Of a DNA stretch of 64,000 bases, positions 56,943 through 64,000 are shown piece by piece. The DNA comes from Fulvimarina endophytica (lineage in GTDB: Bacteria > Pseudomonadota > Alphaproteobacteria > Rhizobiales > Rhizobiaceae), in NCBI RefSeq assembly GCF_003403015.1, contig NZ_QURL01000007.1, positions 62,001-126,000 on the forward strand. Direction: 5' to 3'. A program made the translations under genes and the position numbers. A model generated the notes under the pieces. It was not told the DNA's origin. It saw only the letters and a program-made list of their open reading frames with translations, and did not search any database. How positions within the stretch are numbered: position 1 is the first letter of the stretch; the number at the start of each line of letters is the position of its first letter.

Positions 56943-57002
56943 TCGCTCATCGGCGATCCAAGTCCCCAGTCCCGAAATCAGGTCAGCAGATCAGGAGGAA
57001 TT

Positions 57003-57743
57003 ATGCTGAACAGAACTCTCTGGCTCGCCCTCATGGCATCCAGTCTCGCACTCGGACCCGCAGGGCTCGCCCATGCGCAGAGCTCGAGCGAATCGACCTC
57101 CGGGCAGACGGCCGGCAGCGATGCCGACGACGACGATAATGACGATGCATCGGGCAACGCCGCCGCGAATTCCGATGCCGGATCGTCGGAGGCCGCGACC
57201 GGCTCCCAGGAGGGAAGCGCGGATGCGGGCGATGACGATGACGACGATGATGATGACGACGACGACGAGAACACGTCGGGCGACATGATCCCGCCGGCGA
57301 GCGAGCTCAACATGGCGCCCGGCTCGGAGATGATGCCGGCGGCCGCCCTCAACGGCGACCAGATCGGTCTGCCCCCCGTCTCGCTCTCCTCCCAGATCAT
57401 CACGCCGCTCGTCATCGGCCAGGGCGGCGAGCCCTATGCGGTGAGCGACAAGGACTTCGTCCTGCGCGCCGGCCAGCCCTATCGGTGGGACATCGTCTCC
57501 GAGGGCGGCGTCGAGTACAAATGGCATGCCCCGGACTTCTTCCGGAACGTGTGGAACAACCAGATCGTCATCGAGGATCGCGAGATCCACATGGACGGCT
57601 CGCCGGCCTGGCTCGAATTCGACACCCAGGGCCCGATCACCGTCCAGTTCCAGACCATCCGTCCCGGCCGCTACGAGTGGTATGTGGAAGGTCTCGACGA
57701 CGAGGAGCACGACATGAAGGGAACGATCACCGTCGTTCCGTGA
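57003..57743 (+). CDS. Exported Asp-rich protein with cupredoxin-like C-terminal domain
   Basis: A 246-residue protein not known to me by name. A signal peptide (to about residue 26, LAHAQ) is followed by an acidic linker (27-95) containing DADDDDNDD and a run of 12 Asp at residues 77-88. The C-terminal 100 residues look like a cupredoxin-type beta sandwich: FVLRAGQPYRWDI, YKWHAPDFF, ITVQFQTIRPGRYEWYVEGL and MKGTITV at the end. The copper Cys is missing, and only one or two possible His/Met ligands remain. AGGAGGA at 56994-57000 gives a strong ribosome site. It sits between the propeller and ABC genes, so periplasmic metal or ligand binding is an inference. Confidence 0.8.
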   Translation: MLNRTLWLALMASSLALGPAGLAHAQSSSESTSGQTAGSDADDDDNDDASGNAAANSDAGSSEAATGSQEGSADAGDDDDDDDDDDDDENTSGDMIPPASELNMAPGSEMMPAAALNGDQIGLPPVSLSSQIITPLVIGQGGEPYAVSDKDFVLRAGQPYRWDIVSEGGVEYKWHAPDFFRNVWNNQIVIEDREIHMDGSPAWLEFDTQGPITVQFQTIRPGRYEWYVEGLDDEEHDMKGTITVVP

Positions 57744-57796
57744 TCATCGAGCGCACTTGTACTCGATGATGGGAACGGCGTAGCTTCGCCGTTCCC
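57743..57796 (+). promoter_or_regulatory. Two back-to-back hairpins between the Asp-rich gene and the ABC ATPase gene
   Basis: A 9-bp perfect stem (57743-57770, ATCATCGAG with CTCGATGAT) abuts a 10-bp perfect stem (57771-57796, GGGAACGGCG with CGCCGTTCCC). The first begins at the last base of the stop codon. No T-run follows, so mRNA protection, partial attenuation or a processing site is likelier than full termination. Confidence 0.6.
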
Positions 57797-57819
57797 GACC
57801 GCATGGGGAGGCATGGGGA

Positions 57820-58617
57820 GTGGCCGATCAGGCTCAGGATTCGACGTCGTCCGCGCCGTTCGCTCTTCGAGTGGACGGCGTCAGCCATTCCTATGGCTCG
57901 CGCAAGGCGTTGGACAATGTGTCCTTCACGGTGCCCCAGGGCTCCTTCACCGCACTCCTCGGACCGAACGGCGCCGGCAAGTCGACCCTGTTCTCGCTCA
58001 TCACGCGGCTGTTCAACACCCGCAGCGGCGAAATCAGCATTTTGGGCTATCCGCTGAGGGGCCAGTCGACCGAAGCGCTTCGCCGGCTCGGCGTGGTCTT
58101 CCAGGCGCGGACGCTCGATCTCGACCTGTCGATCCGCCAGAACCTCATCTATCACGCGGCCCTTCACGGCATCGGGCGGAAAGCGGCCGAAGCCCGGATC
58201 GAGGACATCCTGAAGACGTCCGAACTCGCCGAACGCCTCGGCGAGAAGGCGCGCAATCTCTCCGGCGGCCAGTTGCGCCGGATCGAGATCGTCCGGGCCT
58301 TCATGCACAAGCCTCGGCTGATTCTTCTCGATGAGCCGACGACCGGGCTGGACATCAAGTCCCGTGCCGAAATTGTCTCCGAAGTCCGCCGTCTGGTGGA
58401 GGAGGAGAACGTCTCGGTTCTCTGGGCGACCCATCTCATCGACGAAATCGACGCCTCCGACCGGGTGGTCGTCCTGCACCGGGGAACAGTCCTCGCGGAA
58501 GGCAGGGTCGAGGATGTAACGGAGGCCGAGAACGCCGAGACGATCCACGACGCCTTCACGCGGCTGACCGGCCTTGCCCGGCTGGAGGGGGCCAGACAGA
58601 TGGAAACGCTGCGATGA
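57820..58617 (+). CDS. ABC transporter ATP-binding protein of the PQQ-associated system (PedB/LutE-like)
   Basis: A 265-residue ABC ATPase: Walker A LGPNGAGKSTLFSL, Q-loop near VVFQARTLDLDLS, signature RNLSGGQLRRIEIVRAF, Walker B LILLDEPTTGLD and switch His in WATHLIDE. The RTLDLDLSIRQNL stretch is characteristic of the ATPases found with PQQ-dependent alcohol dehydrogenases. The start is GTG with GGAGG 8 bases upstream. The stop overlaps the permease start as ATGA. It powers the permease that follows. Direction of transport is not decided by sequence. Confidence 0.9.
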   Translation: MADQAQDSTSSAPFALRVDGVSHSYGSRKALDNVSFTVPQGSFTALLGPNGAGKSTLFSLITRLFNTRSGEISILGYPLRGQSTEALRRLGVVFQARTLDLDLSIRQNLIYHAALHGIGRKAAEARIEDILKTSELAERLGEKARNLSGGQLRRIEIVRAFMHKPRLILLDEPTTGLDIKSRAEIVSEVRRLVEEENVSVLWATHLIDEIDASDRVVVLHRGTVLAEGRVEDVTEAENAETIHDAFTRLTGLARLEGARQMETLR

Positions 58618-59486
58618 GCGAAGCGGTCGCCCGTTCGAACCGGTCGGACGTCCAATCGTCCGGCGACGCGCAAAGCCGGCGCTTCTCCGCGTCCGCCTAT
58701 GCCATCTGCGCGCGCGGCATCATCTGGCGCGAGGCCTTGCGCTTCCTGCATCAGCGCGAGCGCTTCGTGTCGGCCCTCGTGCGCCCGCTGCTCTGGCTGT
58801 TCATCTTCGCGGCGGGCTTCCGGCAGGTGCTCGGTGTCTCGATCGTTCCGCCCTACCAGACCTACATCCTCTACGAGGTCTACATCACGCCGGGCCTCAT
58901 CGGCATGATCCTGCTCTTCAACGGCATGCAGTCCTCACTCTCGATGGTCTACGACCGCGAGACGGGGACGATGAAGACGTTGCTCGTCTCACCCCTGCCC
59001 CGCTGGTTCCTTCTCGTCTCCAAGCTCGCCGCCGGCGTCGCGGTCGGCGTGCTGCAGGTCTACGTGTTTCTTGCGATCGCCTGGTTCTGGGAGGTACGTC
59101 CGGCCTGGCAGGGCTATGTCTACGTGCTGCCCGCCCTCGTGCTCACGGGCTTGATGCTCGGTTCGCTGGGCATGCTGCTTTCCTCGCTCGTCCAGCAGCT
59201 CGAGAACTTCGCGGGGATCATGAACTTCGTGATCTTCCCCATGTATTTCGCCTCGAGCGCGCTCTACCCGCTCTGGCGCGTGCAGGAGTCGAGCCCGGCC
59301 CTCTACATGATCTGTCAGTTCAACCCGTTCACCCATGCCGTTGAGCTCGTTCGCTTCGCGCTCTACCAGCAGTTCAATCTTCAGGCCTTCGTGATCGTCG
59401 TCGGATGCACCGCCGCCTTTCTCGGCGCCGCGATCCTCGCCTATGATCCGGCGCGAGGCACCATCGCGCGCAAGAAGCGGGACTGA
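58614..59486 (+). CDS. ABC-2 type permease of the PQQ-associated system (PedC/LutF-like)
   Basis: A 290-residue membrane protein with about six helices after a 40-residue polar N-terminus. The ABC-2 domain is marked by the long EALRFLHQRERFVSALVRP elbow, YITPGLIGMILLFNGMQSS, and LEDF-like QQLENFAGIMNFVIFPMYF with the SSALYPLW loop. Coupled to the ATPase gene. ABC-2 permeases are usually exporters, yet the Ped/Lut relatives are genetically linked to lanthanide uptake, so the cargo is unsettled. Confidence 0.9.
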   Translation: MSEAVARSNRSDVQSSGDAQSRRFSASAYAICARGIIWREALRFLHQRERFVSALVRPLLWLFIFAAGFRQVLGVSIVPPYQTYILYEVYITPGLIGMILLFNGMQSSLSMVYDRETGTMKTLLVSPLPRWFLLVSKLAAGVAVGVLQVYVFLAIAWFWEVRPAWQGYVYVLPALVLTGLMLGSLGMLLSSLVQQLENFAGIMNFVIFPMYFASSALYPLWRVQESSPALYMICQFNPFTHAVELVRFALYQQFNLQAFVIVVGCTAAFLGAAILAYDPARGTIARKKRD

Positions 59487-59640
59487 CGTGAGAACCGGAC
59501 CCGACATTCTCGCCGGGTTCGGCCTTTTCGGGCCTGCGCAGAGGGGCCGAAGCCACCTAACCGGAGCCGATCCGCTTTCAGGATCGTTCATCTGACGTGG
59601 CGCCATGGACAGACTTATCCGCTCGTTCTGGGAGGAACAT

Positions 59641-60555
59641 ATGATCGATCGACTTCACGTGCCGGCGTCCGGCCTCAAGGCCGGATTTCTGCTCAGAACC
59701 TCGCTTCTCGCCGCAGGGCTTGCCGTTGCGATGCCGGCTCTGGCGCAGGACGGCGCCCAGCCGCGCGAGATCCCAGAGGGTTTCGTCCTCCCCGGACCGC
59801 CGCCGACCAATGCGCCGGATACGAATTCAGACGGCACCCAGCCGGGAACTGCCGGACCGGCTGGCGAGGCCGGGACGGGTGAGACGCAGGCCTCCGGTGC
59901 GGGCGGCACCCCGGCGGCGCCCACCTCCCGGGGCGGCTCGGTCGTCGAGGCGCCGAGCACGGTGGTCGGCGCCGGCCGCACGGCCGCCAATCCCATGGCC
60001 TTTGCGACGACGCCGCAGACCGGCACCACGGACTGGCCCTGCGTCCAGCGTCAGGTGCCGACGATCCAGGCGGCCCAGGTCTGGTCCGGACCCGATCTCG
60101 CCCTTGGATCGGGCGTGGAGCGGACGAGCGAGATGCGCGAGGTCGTCGATCGCGCGATCGCGCGCCGCATCAGCGGCGACGAAGCCCAGAAACTGGTTCG
60201 CGATTTCATCGAAGAGGTTCCGCAGGCCGAGCGCGAGAAGGTCGCCGCCGCTCTCTTCACCGACATTCTCGACCGACTCAACGCCGAACGCGGCCAGGTG
60301 CTGAATGGCATCCTGCGCTACGGGGCGCGCCAGAAGAGCCTCGCCGAAGCGCTGCGCGCCAAGGCGGTGGACATGGCCCGCATCCAGCGCGAGGGCGACG
60401 CCACCCGCTTCGCTGACATTCGCGAGGAAATAGCCTGGGACACCCGGGTCTTCGACGAGCGCCGCCATTCGCTCACCTATGTCTGCGAGGTGCCGATCCT
60501 CATCGAACGGCGCGCCTTCGCGCTCGGCCGCGAGCTGAGCCAGGATCTCGGCTGA
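59641..60555 (+). CDS. Exported protein with Pro/Gly-rich linker and WPCVQR motif, PQQ-locus associated
   Basis: A 304-residue exported protein without a named domain. A long n-region precedes the hydrophobic signal LLRTSLLAAGLAVAMPALAQ. Then comes a Gly/Pro/Thr-rich linker (about 50-125) and a conserved-looking domain that opens DWPCVQRQVPTIQAAQVW. The C-terminal 150 residues are helical and charged, with a second Cys in LTYVCEVPILIE. ATG at 59641 has GGAGG 5 bases upstream. Exported proteins with a WPCVQR start occur near PQQ/lut loci as I recall, so I place it in this system. It begins 154 bases after the permease. Confidence 0.7.
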   Translation: MIDRLHVPASGLKAGFLLRTSLLAAGLAVAMPALAQDGAQPREIPEGFVLPGPPPTNAPDTNSDGTQPGTAGPAGEAGTGETQASGAGGTPAAPTSRGGSVVEAPSTVVGAGRTAANPMAFATTPQTGTTDWPCVQRQVPTIQAAQVWSGPDLALGSGVERTSEMREVVDRAIARRISGDEAQKLVRDFIEEVPQAEREKVAAALFTDILDRLNAERGQVLNGILRYGARQKSLAEALRAKAVDMARIQREGDATRFADIREEIAWDTRVFDERRHSLTYVCEVPILIERRAFALGRELSQDLG

Positions 60556-60651
60556 GAGTTTCCGAAAGACCGGGTCAGGGCCGGGGACGGCGCCGCGAGG
60601 CGGCAGGACGACGGTTCGTCATCTGGACGGCCTTGCCCGGCCGTCACATGA

Positions 60652-61272
60652 TCAACGGCTGAGGGCCTTCAGCCCCAGCCGGATCAGGATCTTGCTGTCG
60701 GCCCCCTCGCCCGCCTCCTTGAGCGCCGTTGCTACCGCGCTCGCCGCCTGATCGCGGGCATAGCCGAGATTGGTGAGCGCGGAGACCGCATCGGCGACGG
60801 GCGCTGCGGCGGTGCCGCCGCCGATATCACGCTTGACGCCGAAGGCTTCGTCGAGGGCGGCGCCCGAAAAGGCCGGCATCCGGTCCTTCAGTTCGGCGAC
60901 GATGCGCTGGGCGACCTTCGGACCGACCCCAGGCGATCGGGCGACCATCGCCTTGTCCTGAAGCGCGACGGCATTGGAGAGATCGCTCGGCGAGAGCGTG
61001 CCGACGACACCGAGCGCCATCTTGGCGCCGACGCCCTGAACGGTCTGGAGCAGGCGAAACCAGTCCCGCTCGGCAGCGCTCGGAAAGCCGTAGAGCCGGA
61101 TCATGTCCTCCCGCACGACGGTCTCTATGAAGAGCACGATCGCCTCCCCGAGACCGGCGATGCCCGAAAGCGCACGCGCGCCGCAATATGCGACATAGCC
61201 GACGCCATGAACGTCGACGACCACGTGATCCTCGCCGATCTCGTCGATCGTCCCCTTCAGTTTTCCGATCAT
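60652..61272 (-). CDS. ruvA: Holliday junction branch-migration protein RuvA
   Basis: A 206-residue DNA junction-binding subunit that tetramerises on Holliday junctions and loads the RuvB motor. The N-terminal OB domain is [27 protein letters not shown], helix-hairpin-helix motifs are [14 protein letters not shown] and [16 protein letters not shown], and the C-terminal RuvB-binding domain has [16 protein letters not shown]. No ruvB follows. The next gene is convergent. A weak 7-bp hairpin lies just after the stop (60626-60645). Confidence 0.97.
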   Translation of the reverse strand: MIGKLKGTIDEIGEDHVVVDVHGVGYVAYCGARALSGIAGLGEAIVLFIETVVREDMIRLYGFPSAAERDWFRLLQTVQGVGAKMALGVVGTLSPSDLSNAVALQDKAMVARSPGVGPKVAQRIVAELKDRMPAFSGAALDEAFGVKRDIGGGTAAAPVADAVSALTNLGYARDQAASAVATALKEAGEGADSKILIRLGLKALSR

Positions 61273-61484
61273 GGACAGCTTTCGTCTATCGAGAGTGAAG
61301 AGAAAAACATGCCGGCAACCTCGCCGCCCGGTCGACCACCGAACGGTTCATGACACGGCGGCGGACGTCCCGGCCATGGGGTCTCGCCCCCCCTCGAAAG
61401 AAGCCCCGGCCTGCCGATCTGCGAAGAAGCGGCATCCCCCTTCCATGTCGCCCGGCCGCGAACACGTCAAGAACGCGTATCGGC

Positions 61485-62003
61485 TCAGCCTCCCGCGAAG
61501 GCCATCCGTGCCTGTGCGGACTGGCGATGATGGGTGTGACAGATGGCGATCGCGATGGCGTCGGCGGCATCGTCCGTATCGAAGCTCGCCTTCGGCATCA
61601 GCACCTTCACCATCATGTGGATCTGCTTCTTGTCGCCATGGCCGACGCCGATCACCGCCTTCTTCACGGCGTTGGGCGCATATTCGGCAACGGGGATCGC
61701 GGCGATGGACGGAACGAGAAGCGCGATTCCTCGGGCCTGACCCAGCTTCAGCGTGGCGACCGCATCCTTGTTGACGAAGGTCTGCTCGACCGCGGCCTCG
61801 TCCGGCCGGTATTCGTGCACGATGGAGCCAAGCCCCTCGTAGAGTTGGCGAAGCCGGGTTGCGAGGTCGTATTTCGCATCGGAGGTCACGGTTCCGCTGG
61901 CCACGAAGCGGAGCGCGTTGCCCTGGGTCTCGACGATGCCCCAGCCGGTCCGCCTGAGGCCGGGATCGATGCCGATGATACGAATGGGACACTCCTGCAG
62001 CAT
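61485..62003 (-). CDS. ruvC: Holliday junction resolvase RuvC
   Basis: A 172-residue RNase H-fold endonuclease that cuts Holliday junctions. Catalytic acids are Asp in [14 protein letters not shown], Glu in [12 protein letters not shown] and the paired Asp of [13 protein letters not shown]. The length is standard. It is upstream of ruvA on the same strand with a 212-base gap that holds no credible gene. A possible SOS box is at 62060-62074. Confidence 0.97.
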   Translation of the reverse strand: MLQECPIRIIGIDPGLRRTGWGIVETQGNALRFVASGTVTSDAKYDLATRLRQLYEGLGSIVHEYRPDEAAVEQTFVNKDAVATLKLGQARGIALLVPSIAAIPVAEYAPNAVKKAVIGVGHGDKKQIHMMVKVLMPKASFDTDDAADAIAIAICHTHHRQSAQARMAFAGG

Positions 62004-62059
62004 CTGACGCTCTTTCTCTGCCGTTTAACACGCAGGAGAAGGAATCGCATCCCGATCGT

Positions 62060-62074
62060 GAACAAACCAAAAAC
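62060..62074 (-). promoter_or_regulatory. Possible LexA operator upstream of ruvC
   Basis: Minus strand reads GTTT-N7-GTTC, one base from the alphaproteobacterial SOS consensus GTTC-N7-GTTC, 57 bases before the ruvC ATG in an AT-rich patch. No clear -35/-10 pair is seen. Confidence 0.4.
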
Positions 62075-62278
62075 TTTTACGGGATTTGTTTAAAGCTTAT
62101 AAAGCGCGGACGGGAACGAAACGTGTCCGCACCTCCTCCTGAGTCCTGTCCGGCCGCCCGGTCGTCGCAGGACGAAACGTGGCGGCGCGCGGGCCTGGAG
62201 GACACGCAATTCCTGACGCGCTCCTGCCGCCGAGAGCGACCGGCCCCGAAACCGGGCCTCCTTCCTTTCGCAGGTGCT

Positions 62279-63700
62279 TCAGCGCGTCTCGAAGGAGAAG
62301 ATCTTGCCGGGATTCATGATGTTCGACGGATCGAGCGCCGTTTTGACCGCCCGCATCACGTCGACCGACGCTCCGAGCTCGGCCGAGAGATAGCCGCGCT
62401 TGCCCTGGCCCACCCCGTGCTCGCCGGTGCAAGTGCCGTCCATGTCGAGCGCCCGCTCCGCGAGCCGCTTCAGGAAGGCTTCCGCCGCATCGATCTCCGC
62501 CGGAACATCCGTGTCGATCAGAAGCGTGACGTGGAAGTTGCCGTCACCCACATGCCCGACCGTGGGCGCGATCAGGCCGGCGGCCTCCGCGTCCATGCGC
62601 GTCTCCTCGATGCAGTCGGCAAGACGGGAGATCGGCACGCAGACATCCGTCGCGATCGCCTTGGCCCCGGGTCTCAGCCCGATCGAGGCCCAGTAGAAGT
62701 CGTGGCGCGCCTTCCACAGGCGCGAACGCTCCTCGGCCCGGCTCGCGGACCGGAACTCCCCGCCGCCGTTCTCCTCGATGATCACGGCAAAGCTCGCGGC
62801 CTGATCGGCAACCGAAGCGGGGCTGCCGTGGAACTCGACGAAGAGGTGCGGCGTCGCCGGCAGATCGAGCTTGGAGTGCCGGTTCGTCGCTTCGATGGAC
62901 AGGGCATCGAGCAGTTCGATCCGGGCGACGGGAACACCGATCTGCACGGTCTGGATCACGGCATTGACCGCGCTCACGACATCCGGGAACGGACAGACGC
63001 CGGACAGCACCTGTTCGGGAATGCCATAGAGCTTCAGATTGAGGCGCGTGATGATGCCGAGCGTGCCTTCCGAGCCGACGAGAAGCCGCGTCAGGTCATA
63101 GCCGGCCGCCGTCTTCTTGGCGCGCCGGGCCGTGCGGATCACCGAGCCGTCGGCCATCACCGCGTTAAGCCCGACGACGTTCTCGCGCATGGTGCCGTAT
63201 CGAACCGCATTCGTTCCCGAGGCCCGCGTCGCCGCCATGCCGCCGAGGGATGCGTTGGCCCCGGGGTCGATGGGAAAGAAGAGTCCCGTATCGCGAAGAT
63301 GTTCGTTGAGCGCCTCGCGCGTGACGCCGGGCTCCACGATGCAGTCGAGATCTTCGGGATAGACGGAGACGACCTCGTTCATGCCTGACAGATCGAGCGA
63401 GACGCCACCGAAGGGCGCGTTCACATGGCCCTCGAGCGAGGAGCCGACACCGAAGGGCACGATCGGCATCCCGTGGCGCGCGGCGATCCGCACGAGGGTC
63501 TGCACCTCCGCCTCGCTTCGGGCGAAGAGGACGGCATCCGGCAGCTGGTTAGGAATATAGGTGGTCGTGTGGCTGTGCGCGCGCCTCACGTCTTCGCCGG
63601 TCGCGAGCCGGTCGCCGAAGGTTTCCGAAAGCTCGGCGAGCGCTGCCTGCGTACCGGGCCGGCGCGGCCTGTCTTCCGCCAGAATGTCCGCCAGGGCCAT
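62279..63700 (-). CDS. FAD-linked oxidase (glycolate oxidase GlcD / D-lactate dehydrogenase family)
   Basis: A 473-residue flavoprotein of the FAD-binding-4 plus C-terminal FAD-oxidase type. The FAD domain shows VPFGVGSSLEGH, VEPGVTREALNEHL, FFPIDPGANASLGGM and the LLVGSEGTLGIIT stretch. The C-terminal domain has GHVGDGNFHVTLLID and GTCTGEHGVGQGKRGYL, the metal and substrate His cluster of D-2-hydroxy-acid dehydrogenases. It is the single-subunit form, closest to D-lactate dehydrogenase (cytochrome), with no GlcE/GlcF partner nearby. The 2-hydroxy-acid substrate is not certain. Confidence 0.9.
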   Translation of the reverse strand: MALADILAEDRPRRPGTQAALAELSETFGDRLATGEDVRRAHSHTTTYIPNQLPDAVLFARSEAEVQTLVRIAARHGMPIVPFGVGSSLEGHVNAPFGGVSLDLSGMNEVVSVYPEDLDCIVEPGVTREALNEHLRDTGLFFPIDPGANASLGGMAATRASGTNAVRYGTMRENVVGLNAVMADGSVIRTARRAKKTAAGYDLTRLLVGSEGTLGIITRLNLKLYGIPEQVLSGVCPFPDVVSAVNAVIQTVQIGVPVARIELLDALSIEATNRHSKLDLPATPHLFVEFHGSPASVADQAASFAVIIEENGGGEFRSASRAEERSRLWKARHDFYWASIGLRPGAKAIATDVCVPISRLADCIEETRMDAEAAGLIAPTVGHVGDGNFHVTLLIDTDVPAEIDAAEAFLKRLAERALDMDGTCTGEHGVGQGKRGYLSAELGASVDVMRAVKTALDPSNIMNPGKIFSFETR

Positions 63701-63805
63701 CGGTCAACTCTCCAGAACATCAGTTATCGATCGGGATTCTGAACCCTTCGGCATCCATATTGCAAGACCGAAGGCAAAGGCTCGCGCGTGCGCGACAGGA
63801 GCCGA

Positions 63806-64000
63806 TCAGGCGCCGTCCGACGATGCCAGGAGCGAGCAGACCCGGCGCAGGGCGAACTCGTAGCCTTCGACGCCGAACCCCGCGATCACCCCGTCCGCGC
63901 GTGCCGACACATAGGAATGATGCCGGAAGGACTCGCGCTTGTGCACATTGGAGATGTGCACCTCGAAGACGAAACCATCGAAGGCGTTGAGCGCATCGAG
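63806..64000 (-). CDS. aroQ: Type II 3-dehydroquinate dehydratase, C-terminal part (gene continues past window)
   Basis: The last 64 residues of AroQ, the shikimate-pathway enzyme that makes 3-dehydroshikimate. The visible part has [19 protein letters not shown], with the catalytic His and substrate-binding Ser and Arg of the family, then [15 protein letters not shown], the conserved C-terminal helix start. The 5' part lies beyond base 64000. In many Rhizobiales aroQ directly precedes accB. Here it is about 60 kb away. Confidence 0.93.
   Translation of the reverse strand, partial: LDALNAFDGFVFEVHISNVHKRESFRHHSYVSARADGVIAGFGVEGYEFALRRVCSLLASSDGA

Noticed and set aside
1..64000. tRNA and rRNA genes, CRISPR arrays, insertion sequences, integrases, attachment sites
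   Set aside because: No cloverleaf, rRNA block, repeat-spacer array, transposase or integrase motif or long repeat was found on reading either strand.

Overview
The window is 64 kb of GC-rich chromosome that reads as core genome of an alphaproteobacterium of the order Hyphomicrobiales (Rhizobiales). Markers include CckA, phosphatidylcholine synthase (Pcs), mitochondrial-type NDUFA12 and ATP12 homologues, DUF2155 and DUF3126 proteins, a BTLCP-type cysteine peptidase and the metX-metW pair. The order cckA-recA-alaS-icd and the order accB-accC-aat-DUF2155-NDUFA12 are also typical. A family or genus cannot be fixed from the sequence alone. I see no rRNA, tRNA, CRISPR array, insertion sequence or phage gene.

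Layout. 1-8.7 kb: an acidic C-terminus (probably RNase E), an aminotransferase, a DsbA-family protein, the biotin part of acetyl-CoA carboxylase (accBC), aat, DUF2155, NDUFA12, an acetyltransferase and gatB. 8.9-17.2 kb: a minus-strand block with ATP12, a HAD phosphatase, a pseudouridine synthase, crcB, a BCCT osmolyte carrier, rarA coupled to an HtrA/Deg protease, and a 50-residue membrane peptide. 17.8-20.2 kb: a radical SAM protein next to methylthioribose kinase. 20.2-29.7 kb: glycogen debranching (glgX), pcs-qor, a UbiH-like monooxygenase, an AEC carrier, hspQ, PilZ, a transglutaminase-like peptidase and DUF3126. 29.8-35.2 kb: murI-trmJ, a type-B carboxylesterase, icd and a PRC-barrel protein. 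35.3-43.2 kb: alaS, recA (with a visible promoter and SOS box), cckA, fliO and dksA. 43.5-53.5 kb: cysK, ilvN, murJ-glnD, a diguanylate cyclase, an acetyltransferase and metX-metW.

53.5-60.6 kb is the most distinctive part. It holds a NarL-type two-component system, then a YVTN beta-propeller protein, an Asp-rich cupredoxin-like exported protein, an ABC ATPase, an ABC-2 permease and another exported protein, all on the plus strand. The propeller-ATPase-permease trio resembles the transporter that accompanies PQQ-dependent alcohol dehydrogenases (PedA2BC of Pseudomonas putida, lut genes of Methylorubrum), which has been linked to lanthanide uptake. No PQQ dehydrogenase is present here. The block lies between metW and ruvA, and ruvA has no ruvB behind it.

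60.6-64 kb: ruvC-ruvA, an FAD-linked glycolate/lactate oxidase and the 3' end of aroQ. Many gene pairs are joined by 4-base ATGA or TTGA overlaps (degP/rarA, pcs/qor, trmJ/murI, glnD/murJ, metX/metW, kinase/regulator, ATPase/permease), which supports the operon and start calls.
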